Part shown: positions 43,729 through 52,726 of the stretch, in pieces | Numbering within the stretch: the stretch's first letter is position 1 | Layout: each line of letters opens with the position of its first letter | Position numbers and translations under genes: made by a program | NCBI RefSeq assembly: GCF_913774285.1 | Contig: NZ_CAJYHX010000020.1 | Span: 1 to 64,000 of the forward strand | Length of the DNA: 64,000 bases | Direction of reading: 5' to 3' | From: an uncultured Sphingomonas sp. | GTDB lineage: Bacteria; Pseudomonadota; Alphaproteobacteria; Sphingomonadales; Sphingomonadaceae | The notes under the pieces: model-generated | What the model saw: the letters and a program-made list of their open reading frames with translations, nothing else | The model's database searches: none | What the model was told of the DNA's origin: nothing

Positions 43729-44684
43729 GCGCAGAACTTCGCGAAATTTTGGGTCGAAGGACAATCGTCACAGGTTGCCAGTCGCCGCGACGCGCGAGCG
43801 GCAGCGAAGCGCGCGGGCAGCGCGTCGAGATCGCCGATGGTGCGGAGCGCGGCAAGCGGCACGCCATAGGCCGCGCCGCTGAAGCTGCACGGCGCTGCGA
43901 CGCCATGTTCGTCGATGAACAGGAAGTCGCTGCCGGGGCCGCAATCCTCCACCGCCAGCGGATCGCCCGCAGCGCTGGCGCGCAGCCGCTCGAGATAGCG
44001 CGCATCGCCGCAAAGGGTGACGCCGCGCGCCGCCAGCCGCTCGCGCAGCGCGGGCAGCTGGAACGCCAGCAGCGCCACGTCGGTGGGCCGCAGCCGTTGC
44101 GCCGGGAAAAATTCGGGACGGTCACGCCCGCCGAGCTGGTTGAACGTGATCTCGTCCATGCCCCAGTCGGCTAGCGTCTCGCAAAGCGCTGCGAAATGCT
44201 CGATCGTCTCGCGCATCAGGACGATGTTCGCGCGCAGCTTGAGCGCCGCGGTGCCGCGCGCAGCGGCCAGCGCGCGCACGCCTTCCCGCACCGCCTCCCA
44301 GGCCCCTGCCCGGCCGCGCAGACGATCGTGCACCGGCTCCGGGCCGTCGATGCTGACGGTCAGCTCGGCGAAATCGGCAAGGATCGCAGTGCGCACCTCC
44401 GGCCGGTGCAGCATACTGCCATTGGTCGTGGCGCTGATGGCCATCCCCTCGCCGGCGAGTGCGGCGGAGACGTCCCACACCGATGGCCACAGCAACGGCT
44501 CCCCGCCCAGCCAGCTTAGCAGTACCGGCCGGGCACGCGCCCGCGACCATTCCGCCAGCAGGCGTCCGAAGCGCAGCACCTCCGCCCTGTCGGCCGCACC
44601 CCGGGCGATGGGGAGCCGCCGGTCATAGGCGCAGAAGCCGCACGCATAGTTGCACCGGGTCGAGACGCGCCACAGCACGATCAT
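43725..44684 (-). CDS. Radical SAM protein with SPASM-like C-terminus
   Basis: This 319-aa protein is a radical SAM enzyme. The [4Fe-4S] motif is CNYACGFC (Cys11, 15, 18, CxxxCxxC). LLSWLGGEPLLW is the SAM-binding GGE motif. The C-terminal part has clustered Cys (EDCGPGSD, APCSFSG, TCDDCPSTQNFAKFC), as in SPASM/twitch domains holding an auxiliary cluster. Such enzymes often modify peptides or proteins. Its ATG at 44684 overlaps the upstream VWA gene stop by four bases. No precursor peptide gene is obvious; the modified substrate is unknown. Confidence 0.88.
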   Translation of the reverse strand: MIVLWRVSTRCNYACGFCAYDRRLPIARGAADRAEVLRFGRLLAEWSRARARPVLLSWLGGEPLLWPSVWDVSAALAGEGMAISATTNGSMLHRPEVRTAILADFAELTVSIDGPEPVHDRLRGRAGAWEAVREGVRALAAARGTAALKLRANIVLMRETIEHFAALCETLADWGMDEITFNQLGGRDRPEFFPAQRLRPTDVALLAFQLPALRERLAARGVTLCGDARYLERLRASAAGDPLAVEDCGPGSDFLFIDEHGVAAPCSFSGAAYGVPLAALRTIGDLDALPARFAAARASRRLATCDDCPSTQNFAKFCA

Positions 44685-46453
44685 GCCGTGCGTGCCTGTG
44701 CCTGGCTGCCATAGCGGCGGCGGCTGAACGCCTGCGCGAAGGCGACGAGATCCGACAGCTCGGCAATCGCGTGGATGTCCCAGCCCTGTTCGCGCGCATG
44801 GTCCAGCGGCTGGCCGTCGTTCCCGTCGGATCGGAACCAGGAGCCGAGGTTGAGTGCCATCGTCCCGCCGGCACGGCCCTTGGCCAGCGCCATGGCGGAG
44901 ACGTCCCAGCCGCTGTTGCCGCACTCGTCCTGGTCGAACATCGTGGTGATGCCGTCGTCGGAGATCATCAGGATGTGCACCGGGCGGTCGCGCGGGGTCC
45001 GCGGAGCGAAGGTGTCGCGCAGTTGGTGGATCGGGAACGCGGTCGCGCCGCCATAATAGCCGACCAGGATATCGAGGATGGCAGTCTCGTCGCGAACGAA
45101 GCCGGACGTCGACATCCATTGCTGCTTGCCGCTCCACAACGTCGCCTGCACGCGCGCACCGGCCTTGAGGGCGGAGAGCGCGATCACCGCACCGGCAAGC
45201 GTCAGGTAGGAGGTGAAGCGGCGGGGATCGGGCATCGACCCCGAGCTGTCGACATAGAGATCGAGATCGATCGGCTCCGGCTTGCGCGCCGCTCCGGGCT
45301 CGTGCCCGTAGACGCGGCGCACGGTCGTAACGCCGGGGATCACCACGGGCGACTGCGCCACGGTTTGAAGCCAGTCGATCTCGTCGAGCGAGTCGCCGAG
45401 CGCCCAGGGCTCGACGCCTTCGAGCTGCGGCTCTTCGGAAACGGGCGTAGGCTGCACGGGGAACGGCACGAGCAGCGGCAATGCCCGCTCGCGATAATAA
45501 CGGATCGCGATCTCCTCGTCGCTGAGCGTCAGCCCGGCGGCGCGGAGGATCTCGCCATAGTCGAACGGCTCGCGCGTCTGGCCGGCACCTGGGCGACCCG
45601 GGACAGCCGCGGGCGGTTCCGGCCGCGCAGCGCCCTCCGCCTCTTCGCCGGTGATCCGCGGATCATGCGCCGGATGGAGGATGCCCTCGGCCTCTTCGGC
45701 CTCCACCGTCTGCGCGCCGCTGGGCGCCGCCCCCGCCGCGGCATCGCGCGTATCGTGCAGCCGGCGCAGCGCCTTGTCCTGCTCGGCATCCTCAGCGAGA
45801 TAGGGCAGCACCAGCGTGGCGAAACGCCCGGCCGCATGCAGCCAGTTGCGCGCATAGACCCGGATCAGCCGCGCGCCGAGCCAGGCATCCCCTTCCATCG
45901 CCGGATCGCCCGCAGGGCCGCCGAGGCTGCCCTTTTCCAGGCCCCACAGGCTCTCGTAGATCCCCATGTACAGCGCCCATAGCCGGCTGCGCGGCCCCGG
46001 CTCCCGGTCGTTCATCCGGGCGTAGACCCCGGCGATGTCGAGCCCGGCCTGGCGCTGGAGCCGATCATTGATCAGCAGGTCCGTATAGAGATTGGCGACC
46101 ATCGGCGCATGCCGCTCCAGCGTCGGCAATGCAGCGCGCAGCCGCGCGATCAGCCGGTAGCTGTCGGTGGCGGTAGCGGGCGCAAGCACGTGATGGCCGA
46201 TCTCGTGCGCCAGGATGACCACGGCATGGTCGTCGAGATCGACCCGGGCGATCGCCTCCAGGTCGATCACCACGCTCTTGTCGACCAGCCGGATCATCGC
46301 GAAGGCGCTCTGCAGGCCTTCGTCGGCCGCGGCGACGCTGCTTGCGCACAGGCGCGGATCGTGGAGACGGGTGAAGCGGCTCCAGGCGGCGAGCGCCTCG
46401 GGCCAGGCCGCCTGCCACAGGGCGACGCGCTCGGCGGAGGTCAGCCGGTCCAT
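44681..46453 (-). CDS. HExxH metallopeptidase-like protein with VWA domain
   Basis: This 590-aa protein joins two modules. The N-terminal part has a zinc-peptidase motif, ILAHEIGHHVL (HEIGH at 83-87), with NLYTDLLINDRLQ downstream. The C-terminal VWA domain (about 395-575) has a full MIDAS: YVDSSGSMP (402-406), a Thr in GGAT, and ISDDG. An acidic, Ala/Pro-rich linker separates them (about 270-320). It resembles the DUF2201-type peptidase-VWA proteins that pair with MoxR ATPases. The start at 46453 overlaps the previous gene by 13 bases. It could be a metal-dependent substrate selector worked by the MoxR ATPase. Confidence 0.85.
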   Translation of the reverse strand: MDRLTSAERVALWQAAWPEALAAWSRFTRLHDPRLCASSVAAADEGLQSAFAMIRLVDKSVVIDLEAIARVDLDDHAVVILAHEIGHHVLAPATATDSYRLIARLRAALPTLERHAPMVANLYTDLLINDRLQRQAGLDIAGVYARMNDREPGPRSRLWALYMGIYESLWGLEKGSLGGPAGDPAMEGDAWLGARLIRVYARNWLHAAGRFATLVLPYLAEDAEQDKALRRLHDTRDAAAGAAPSGAQTVEAEEAEGILHPAHDPRITGEEAEGAARPEPPAAVPGRPGAGQTREPFDYGEILRAAGLTLSDEEIAIRYYRERALPLLVPFPVQPTPVSEEPQLEGVEPWALGDSLDEIDWLQTVAQSPVVIPGVTTVRRVYGHEPGAARKPEPIDLDLYVDSSGSMPDPRRFTSYLTLAGAVIALSALKAGARVQATLWSGKQQWMSTSGFVRDETAILDILVGYYGGATAFPIHQLRDTFAPRTPRDRPVHILMISDDGITTMFDQDECGNSGWDVSAMALAKGRAGGTMALNLGSWFRSDGNDGQPLDHAREQGWDIHAIAELSDLVAFAQAFSRRRYGSQAQARTA

Positions 46454-47376
46454 GGCTGGATCTCGACGAAATGGCTGCGCGGCGAGGCGAAGGCGATCGT
46501 GTCCGCGGTGGTGACGGCACGCAGATCGTCCGCCGGCAGGCCGGGATGGGTGCGGGGTGCGGGCACGGCCGGGCGGGCGGCGTCGAATTCGGCGGCGTTC
46601 GCCGGGTGCAGCGTCGCGCCCCAGGCATCGGCGACGAGCAGACCGATGCGCTCGCCGGCGCGGACGAACACGCCCGCCGTGCCCGCACGAAGCTCGGGCG
46701 GCACGGCGAAGGGACCACCGAACCCGGTGAAGCCGCCGAAGCGCGTTCCCGTCGCCCTGCCCTCGGGCGTCCACCAACGATCGGCGGCCAGCGCCGCGCG
46801 GCTTTCCGCCCAGCTGCCATGGGCGCCGATCGCGGCAAGTGCCGTCGCTTCGGGCAACTGGTCGGCGGCTGCAAGCGCCCCTTCCCGATAATGCGCCATG
46901 CCGGCGCGCCATGCGACGACCTGCCCAACCGCGGCGAGCGTGTCCGCCTCCGCCAGCGGCGCAAGCTCGGCCATCCGCGCCATCCATTCGTCGACGCGCG
47001 CGCCGGACGTCGACGCCAGCTTGAGCGCGGCGTTGGTGAGCATCGCCAGCACCGGCTCCGGCCGCTCGGTCACTACCCGCGCCAGCGGCACCGCCACGTC
47101 GCGCCAGACCCGATCGACCAGCTTCCGGCGCTCGATCGACAAGGCGTGATCGACCAGCGTGACGGTCAGGGCAAAGCCCGCGTCCACCACCGTTGCGGTG
47201 CGATCGGGCGCGATCGCCTCCACCGCTTGCGCCAGCGGATCGAGGCGGGTCGCCACCGCGTCGGCCAGCGCCTCGACATCGAACCCGCTGCGCGCCCGCC
47301 GCGCCGCCGCGACGCGCGCGTTGAGCTGCGGGCGCGCCGCCGCGAGTTCGCGGACGAGCACCGCCGAAAGCGTCAT
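46441..47376 (-). CDS. Unknown protein between MoxR ATPase and VWA genes, 311 aa
   Basis: I do not recognise a family. The first 190 residues look helical (SAVLVRELAAARPQLNARVA, LARVVTERPEPVLAMLTNAA). The last 110 look like a separate beta-rich domain (TGTRFGGFTGFGGPFAVPPE, GVFVRAGERIGLLVADAWGA). No catalytic motif is visible. It overlaps the MoxR gene by four bases and the VWA gene by 13, so it is probably the third member of a MoxR-VWA complex. Confidence 0.72.
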   Translation of the reverse strand: MTLSAVLVRELAAARPQLNARVAAARRARSGFDVEALADAVATRLDPLAQAVEAIAPDRTATVVDAGFALTVTLVDHALSIERRKLVDRVWRDVAVPLARVVTERPEPVLAMLTNAALKLASTSGARVDEWMARMAELAPLAEADTLAAVGQVVAWRAGMAHYREGALAAADQLPEATALAAIGAHGSWAESRAALAADRWWTPEGRATGTRFGGFTGFGGPFAVPPELRAGTAGVFVRAGERIGLLVADAWGATLHPANAAEFDAARPAVPAPRTHPGLPADDLRAVTTADTIAFASPRSHFVEIQPWTG

Positions 47377-48956
47377 CGTCCGCCGCCGAGCCAGGCCAGA
47401 TAGTTAGTGTAGCGCTGGTGGAGATATTTGAGGTGGAGCAGCTCGTCGTGCAGCGGGCCGTAGAGCTTGCGCCCCTGCACGCGCTCGGCCACCAGCCGTT
47501 CGATCCGCGTCAGCCGCGCCCGCACTTCGCGCGCGGTGAGGCCGTCGAGGCCTTGCGCGAACTGCTCGGCCAGCGCCCGCACCGGATCGTCCCGATCGAG
47601 ATCGAGGCGGTCATATTCCTCGCACGACAGATCGAACAGCTGCCGCAGCCAGGCAATTGGGTCGGTGCGATAGGCCGCATTTTCGGGCAGGGCGAAGAAG
47701 GGCGCGTCGGGATCGGGGTGCAGCTTGTCACGCAGCACGAAGGGCAGCACCTGGCGCACATCGTCGAGCGACACCGCGTCGCTGCCGTGGAAGAACGCCA
47801 TCGCCTTGGCGAAGCCGATCAGCGTCATCAGGTTGCGCACCGACAGGCCGTTGGTCGTCTGCGTGCCGATGTCCTTCAGCCGATCCCGCCCGCCATCGGC
47901 GGCGGTGACCTGGACCCAGTCGACCCCGGAAAGCCGCGCGGTATCCTTGCTCATATGCTCGAAGATGGCACCCGCGGGCTCCATCAGCTCGAACTGGCTG
48001 GCGAAGAATTCGATGCGGCGGCGGACCTCCGGCGGCAGCGGTACCGCCCGCACCGCCGCGACGAGCTGATCGACCTCGTCCTCGTCGAAGACGATCTCCT
48101 TCGGGACGACGTCCTCGGGGCGGACATTCTCCTCGATGCGCAGGATCAGATCGTCGAGGAAGCGCGGGTTGAACGACAGCGCCTGAACGACGACGTCGAC
48201 ACGGTCGCGCAGCGCCTCGATCACTTGATAGGTCCCGCCGCCGGCGTCGTCGTTGGCGGTGAGGTACCAGGCCGCCGGCGGGCATTCGTAGATCTGCCCA
48301 AGCACTTCGGCATAATTGTCGCCCATCACCGTGAGCAGCGCGCTCTGCGTGCGGGTGGGAATGCGGTTATACTCGTCGACGATCTTGACGCGCATGCCCA
48401 GCCAGGGCCGCCAGGCGATGCGGATCGCCTCGACGCTCTGCGCCGCGACGAGGTCGGCGGGCAGCGGGTTGCCGAGCAGATCGGCGATCGTCATCTGCGG
48501 GTGGCCGTGCTGCATCGCGCGGCGCACCTCGCGCACCGGATAGCCGGCGAGCACGCCCATCAGCAGCGCGCTCGAGGTCTTGCCGCGCCCCGGGCCGCCG
48601 ACGAACAGGCACTTCGAGCGCGTCGCGAAGGCAAGCAGCGGCAGGAGCACATAGCTCGAATAGCTCTGCGCCGACGGTAGGGTGAGCAGCCGCCGGCTGT
48701 CGCCGACGCGGAATTCGGGCGACGGGCCGTTCTGATATTCGATGTCGTAATGCGGGCTGATGATCGCGGTGTTGACGATCCAGAAATAGGCCTGGCGCAG
48801 CTTCTCGTCGAGCCGCACCGCGTCGGGCTCCGTCGTCGCGGCAGCGGCCAAGGGCCCCTGGTAAAGATCGGCGACATCGAAATTCCGGGCTACAGGCGCC
48901 GATCTCGGCACGGTCGGAGCAACGGATACGCGTTGGAAGAACGGAAATCGGGCCAC
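47373..48956 (-). CDS. MoxR-type AAA+ ATPase
   Basis: This 527-aa AAA+ ATPase is of the MoxR/RavA kind. Walker A is GGPGRGKTSS (120-129), Walker B is VKIVDEYNRIP (190-200), and sensor 1 is in WYLTANDDAGGGTYQ. The 50 residues before the ATPase are atypical, and about 200 after it form a lid plus an extra helical region. MoxR proteins usually act as chaperones with VWA proteins, and such a protein is two genes down. Its ATG lies 68 bases after speD, the only sizeable gap in the operon, which holds a palindrome. Confidence 0.9.
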   Translation of the reverse strand: MARFPFFQRVSVAPTVPRSAPVARNFDVADLYQGPLAAAATTEPDAVRLDEKLRQAYFWIVNTAIISPHYDIEYQNGPSPEFRVGDSRRLLTLPSAQSYSSYVLLPLLAFATRSKCLFVGGPGRGKTSSALLMGVLAGYPVREVRRAMQHGHPQMTIADLLGNPLPADLVAAQSVEAIRIAWRPWLGMRVKIVDEYNRIPTRTQSALLTVMGDNYAEVLGQIYECPPAAWYLTANDDAGGGTYQVIEALRDRVDVVVQALSFNPRFLDDLILRIEENVRPEDVVPKEIVFDEDEVDQLVAAVRAVPLPPEVRRRIEFFASQFELMEPAGAIFEHMSKDTARLSGVDWVQVTAADGGRDRLKDIGTQTTNGLSVRNLMTLIGFAKAMAFFHGSDAVSLDDVRQVLPFVLRDKLHPDPDAPFFALPENAAYRTDPIAWLRQLFDLSCEEYDRLDLDRDDPVRALAEQFAQGLDGLTAREVRARLTRIERLVAERVQGRKLYGPLHDELLHLKYLHQRYTNYLAWLGGGR

Positions 48957-48975
48957 GCAGCAACCGTATCCAGTG

Positions 48976-48991
48976 TTGGCAGGCCTGCCAA
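48976..48991. promoter_or_regulatory. Perfect 16-bp palindrome upstream of the MoxR gene
   Basis: TTGGCAGGCCTGCCAA is perfectly self-complementary and lies 20 bases before the MoxR-type gene, inside the only sizeable gap in the 16-gene run. It has the form of a dimer-binding operator. No good -35/-10 pair is clear around it. Confidence 0.5.
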
Positions 48992-49024
48992 GGCTTCAGG
49001 GTTTTTGCGTGCGATGCGTGTTGC

Positions 49025-49366
49025 TTAGCGCTGGAAGCTCCGCTCCATCACGGTGGATCGCACGACCCTGGCATCCAGCCGCCGCACGATCGCATCGAGC
49101 CCGGCCTGCAGGTCATGCGCCGCCGCGCACAGGAAGATGTCCACGCAGGCGGTGCCATATTCGGGCCAGGTGTGGATCGAAATGTGCGATTCCGCCAGCA
49201 GCGCCACCCCGGTGACGCCCTGCCCCACCCCGAAGCTGTGCAGTCGCACTTCCAGGAGCGTGGCGCCCGTCGCCGCCGCCGCCGCGACCAGACAGGCTTC
49301 GATCTGCGCCGCATCGGCGAGCTGCGTCGCATCGGCGAGATCGGCGATGAGGTGATGGCCGATCAC
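49025..49366 (-). CDS. speD: S-adenosylmethionine decarboxylase proenzyme
   Basis: This 113-aa protein is the short prokaryotic AdoMet decarboxylase. It cleaves itself to form a pyruvoyl cofactor and supplies decarboxylated SAM for aminopropyl transfer. The cleavage site is LLAESHISIHTWPEYG with Ser60; His65 and Cys80 sit at the same spacing as the catalytic Ser, His and Cys of Thermotoga and Bacillus SpeD. It overlaps the FAD gene by four bases and belongs with the spermidine-synthase-like gene upstream. Confidence 0.93.
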   Translation of the reverse strand: MIGHHLIADLADATQLADAAQIEACLVAAAAATGATLLEVRLHSFGVGQGVTGVALLAESHISIHTWPEYGTACVDIFLCAAAHDLQAGLDAIVRRLDARVVRSTVMERSFQR

Positions 49367-50973
49367 AACAGGCTCTCATGGGGATGTCCAAGCAGCGCCA
49401 TCGCCTGCTCGGCCGCGGCCACGCCCTGATACTGGGCTTCCTCGAAGAGCGAGAGGCCGCTCAGGTCGGAATGGGCGAGGAACAGCGGTGGCTTGGGCCT
49501 CGCCGTACCGCCGCGCGCGAGGAAGCCGGGGGTCGGCCGGATCATCGCATGTCCCCAGCGCCAGAGGTCGATGCGCAGGATCGCCTCCTCCAGATCGGGG
49601 TGCATCGCCAGCAGATCGTCGCGCACCATCTTCTTCCATTCTTCGGCCGGCCGCTCCAGCAGCAGGCGCCGCGCCACCGGCGGCGGCATGTCCGACAGCG
49701 GCAGATACCAGGTGAGCACCGACGCGGTGGGGTGCGCCTCCGGCGCCTGGTGGGTGGCGACGACATAGCCGAGCGACTCGCTGGTGCTCGATACATTGTC
49801 CCAGGCGAGCGGCACCCCGCGTCCGCCGGGCAGCCGATCGACGGTGACGTTCGCGATCAGCCAGGGCGCGTAGCTGAACGCCTTGTCCGGCGCCACGGCG
49901 GGACAGACCCGCGCGGCAACGAAGTGGGGCATGGCGAGGATCGCGGCGCGGGCGCGCGTCCGCACCGTCGCGTTCGCGGCGACGTCGAAGCTGTCGACCA
50001 GCACGGCTTGCCCGTCCTGCGCGACATGGTGGACGATATGCCCGTTTGCGATCCGATCGGGGAAGAAGCCCGCCATACCGCGCGCCAGCCGGGCATTGCC
50101 CTCGGGCCAGGTCAGTTCATTGTCGCCCGCGCCGTCGACCGTCCAGCCGCGCCGACCGGCGAAATAATGCACGCCCGCCCAGGCGGAGACCTCGTGCGGC
50201 TCGGTGCCGTAATCGTCCCGCATCGCGTAGCGGACATGGGCGCGCAGCACCGGCGAATGCCATCCCTGTCGATCCAGCCAGCGCGCGAAATCCACGGCGT
50301 CCAGCGCGATCAGGTCGGGATCGCCCGAGCTATAGGCCCGGGGCACCGCGAAGGCCGGCTTGCCGTCGTTGCCGATCCGCGCCGAATAGCCGGCCATCGC
50401 CTTCTCGAAGGCCGCGAGGTCGGCGCGGTCCTGGGACGTGAGGCCGGTGCGCGGCACCAGCCCTTCCTGCCAGCGTCCCTGCCAGAACAGCCGCTCCTGC
50501 AGATCGGCGCAGAGCTGCTCGGGATCGTAGACCGGCACGCCGTCGCGCTCGCCGACGAGGATGCCCAGCTGACCGAGCAGATGCCGCACCGCCTTCGCCT
50601 CACGATTGGGCACCGGCAGGTAATGTGCGCCCAGCGGATAGGCCGACACCGCATTGCGGCCGCCCCTGGCATTGCCGCCGACCGCATCCTCCAGTTCCAG
50701 GAGGCGAAAGCGGGTGAACCCCGCATCGTGCAGGCGCCAACCGGCCGACAGCCCCGCGATGCCGCCCCCGGCGATCACCAGATCGACCTCCTCGAACCGG
50801 CTGGGTGCCGGAAAGCCGCCGTCGCGCAGACGATGCCCGCGCGCGAGATCGGCGCCGCCCAAAGCGCCGGGCGGCAGCGGCGCCCCGCGTTCCAGCGCCG
50901 CCGCCAGTCCGCCGCCGGCGAGGGCGACCGCCCCTGCCCCCAGCCCCAGCACCCTCCGCCGGTCAGCCTTCAT
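49363..50973 (-). CDS. Tat-exported FAD-dependent oxidoreductase
   Basis: This 536-aa protein starts with a twin-arginine signal (MKADRRRVLGLGAGAVALAG), so it is likely exported folded. The FAD-binding motif is LVIAGGGIAGLSAGW (about 66-79), and a further FAD site near the C-terminus is HSDLSGLSLFEEAQYQGV. The family is that of flavin amine oxidases and related NAD(P)-binding proteins. Between spermidine synthase-like and SpeD genes, a polyamine or derived amine is a sensible substrate, but this is inference. It overlaps both neighbours by 11 and 4 bases. Confidence 0.85.
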   Translation of the reverse strand: MKADRRRVLGLGAGAVALAGGGLAAALERGAPLPPGALGGADLARGHRLRDGGFPAPSRFEEVDLVIAGGGIAGLSAGWRLHDAGFTRFRLLELEDAVGGNARGGRNAVSAYPLGAHYLPVPNREAKAVRHLLGQLGILVGERDGVPVYDPEQLCADLQERLFWQGRWQEGLVPRTGLTSQDRADLAAFEKAMAGYSARIGNDGKPAFAVPRAYSSGDPDLIALDAVDFARWLDRQGWHSPVLRAHVRYAMRDDYGTEPHEVSAWAGVHYFAGRRGWTVDGAGDNELTWPEGNARLARGMAGFFPDRIANGHIVHHVAQDGQAVLVDSFDVAANATVRTRARAAILAMPHFVAARVCPAVAPDKAFSYAPWLIANVTVDRLPGGRGVPLAWDNVSSTSESLGYVVATHQAPEAHPTASVLTWYLPLSDMPPPVARRLLLERPAEEWKKMVRDDLLAMHPDLEEAILRIDLWRWGHAMIRPTPGFLARGGTARPKPPLFLAHSDLSGLSLFEEAQYQGVAAAEQAMALLGHPHESLL

Positions 50974-52510
50974 AGCGGCTCCAGGCATCGGCGAACTCGC
51001 GGACGAGCACCTGGTTGTCGAGCCGGTTCACCGGGGTCGGGCGGCGTGCCATGTCGGGCGGGAAGTCGAACAACGCGGCGTCGCCGGCGGGCGTCAGGAA
51101 CCGCCCGCCGGCGGGAATGCGCGCGCGATCCGGGATCGGGTGCGCGGCAGCAAGCATGAAGCCCCATTCGCCGAAGCTGGGGACATAGACATGATAGCCG
51201 CGCGTCTGCAGCCCGGCTGCCTCCAGCGTCGTCGCCACGGTCCAATAGGCCATCGGCGCGACCAGCGGCGAGGTGCTCTGCACCACCATCGCGCCGGTGG
51301 GCGCCATCAGCCGGCGCACCGCGCGGTAGAAGGTCTCGGTATAGAGTTTGCCGACCGAGTAATCGACCGGATCGGGGAAATCGACGATGATCGCGTCGAA
51401 CGATCCCGCCCGTGTCGCCGCCGCCTCGCGCGCCCATCGAAAGCCGTCGGCGTTGATCACGGTCATCCGGCGATCGGTCAGCGCGCCCTTGTTGAGCGCG
51501 GTCAGCATCGAGGTCTTGGAAAACAGGCCGGTCATCTCGTCGTCGAGATCGACCAGCGTAAGATGCTGCACTTCAGGGTGCCGCAGCACCTCGCGCGCGG
51601 CGAGTCCGTCCCCGCCGCCCAGGATCAGCACGTTGCGCGGGTTCGCCACCCGTCCCAACACGGGCTGCACCAGCGCCTCGTGATAGCGGTACTCGTCGCG
51701 CGAGGAGAATTGCAGGTTGCCGTTGAGATAGAGCCGCAGATCGTCCCCGCGGCGGGTAAGCACGATCCGCTGGTACTTGGTGCTGACCGCGTAGATCACC
51801 GGCTCGCCGTAGCTCGCCACTTCGGCCCAGCGCTGCAGCCGGTCCGACGCGACGAAGCCCGCGGCGAGCGCCAGCAGCACGATCACGGCGGACACGGTTT
51901 CGCTGCGATACCGGCTCGCCCGCGGCAGCGCGAGCAGCACCGCCAGCGCCACCCCGGCGTTGAGGATGCCGAACAGGAAGCCGGTGCGGATCATGCCAAG
52001 GTGCGGCATCAGCAGCAGCGGGAACAGCAGGCTGGCGACCAGCGCCCCGACATAGTCGAAGGTCAGCACGTTCGACACGGTCTCGCGGAAATCAAAGCCG
52101 CGGAGGATGCGGATCAGCAGCGGGATCTCGAGCCCGACGAGGAAGCCGATTCCGAGCACCAGCCCGTACAGCGCCACCCGAAAATGCTCGACCAGCGGGA
52201 ACAGCACGAACAGCGCCGCGGCCGAGGCGCCGCCCAGCACCGCGATCAGCAGCTCGACGCGGATGAACAGGCGCAGTTCGTCGCGGGTCACATAGCGCGA
52301 GCACCAGCTGCCCAGCCCCATCGCGAATAGATAGGTGCCGATCACGGTCGAGAACTGGGTGACGCTGTCGCCGAGGAGATAGCTGGCCAGCGTGCTGGCG
52401 AGCAGTTCGTAGATCAGCCCGCAGGTGGAAACGACGAACGCAGACGCAAGCAGCGCGGCGGCGGGTGCCGACGCGCGGGATCTGGGATGCGCAGGATCGC
52501 CTTCAGCCAT
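50963..52510 (-). CDS. Membrane-fused spermidine-synthase-like enzyme
   Basis: This 515-aa protein has about eight N-terminal TM helices (residues 16-222) and a C-terminal aminopropyltransferase domain (from about 235). The domain has LYLNGNLQFSSRDEYRYHEA, the decarboxylated-SAM loop LILGGGDGLAAREV (298-302 core), and VDFPDPVDYSVGKLYTETFY. These match active polyamine synthases. The membrane part makes it act at the inner membrane. The ATG at 52510 overlaps DUF350 by eight bases. Whether it makes spermidine or modifies another amine is unknown. Confidence 0.9.
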   Translation of the reverse strand: MAEGDPAHPRSRASAPAAALLASAFVVSTCGLIYELLASTLASYLLGDSVTQFSTVIGTYLFAMGLGSWCSRYVTRDELRLFIRVELLIAVLGGASAAALFVLFPLVEHFRVALYGLVLGIGFLVGLEIPLLIRILRGFDFRETVSNVLTFDYVGALVASLLFPLLLMPHLGMIRTGFLFGILNAGVALAVLLALPRASRYRSETVSAVIVLLALAAGFVASDRLQRWAEVASYGEPVIYAVSTKYQRIVLTRRGDDLRLYLNGNLQFSSRDEYRYHEALVQPVLGRVANPRNVLILGGGDGLAAREVLRHPEVQHLTLVDLDDEMTGLFSKTSMLTALNKGALTDRRMTVINADGFRWAREAAATRAGSFDAIIVDFPDPVDYSVGKLYTETFYRAVRRLMAPTGAMVVQSTSPLVAPMAYWTVATTLEAAGLQTRGYHVYVPSFGEWGFMLAAAHPIPDRARIPAGGRFLTPAGDAALFDFPPDMARRPTPVNRLDNQVLVREFADAWSRYEG

Positions 52511-52715
52511 GAATGGCGGCGGCAACGATGATGGCGAGCCCGATTGCGACCGCGCCGGAGAAGATCGCAACGGCGACATTCTGCTTGTCGCGGATCTCCT
52601 CCCACAGCTTCCCCGGGGTCAGCAGGTCGAGCACGACAAAGCCGACCACGAAGACGAGGATGCCGACCACGGCATAGAGCAGCGTCGCGAGCAGCGCCGG
52701 AAGGGTAGTGACCAT
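52503..52715 (-). CDS. DUF350 membrane protein
   Basis: This 70-aa protein is a single DUF350 unit with two TM helices (LLATLLYAVVGILVFVVGFVVL and VAVAIFSGAVAIGLAIIV) separated by a charged loop (TPGKLWEEIRDKQN). DUF350 proteins (YjfL type) often lie beside spermidine-synthase-like, PspA-type or SPFH genes. Function is unknown. It lies 11 bases after the 59-aa peptide gene. Confidence 0.88.
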   Translation of the reverse strand: MVTTLPALLATLLYAVVGILVFVVGFVVLDLLTPGKLWEEIRDKQNVAVAIFSGAVAIGLAIIVAAAIHG

Positions 52716-52726
52716 GATGCGTCCTC

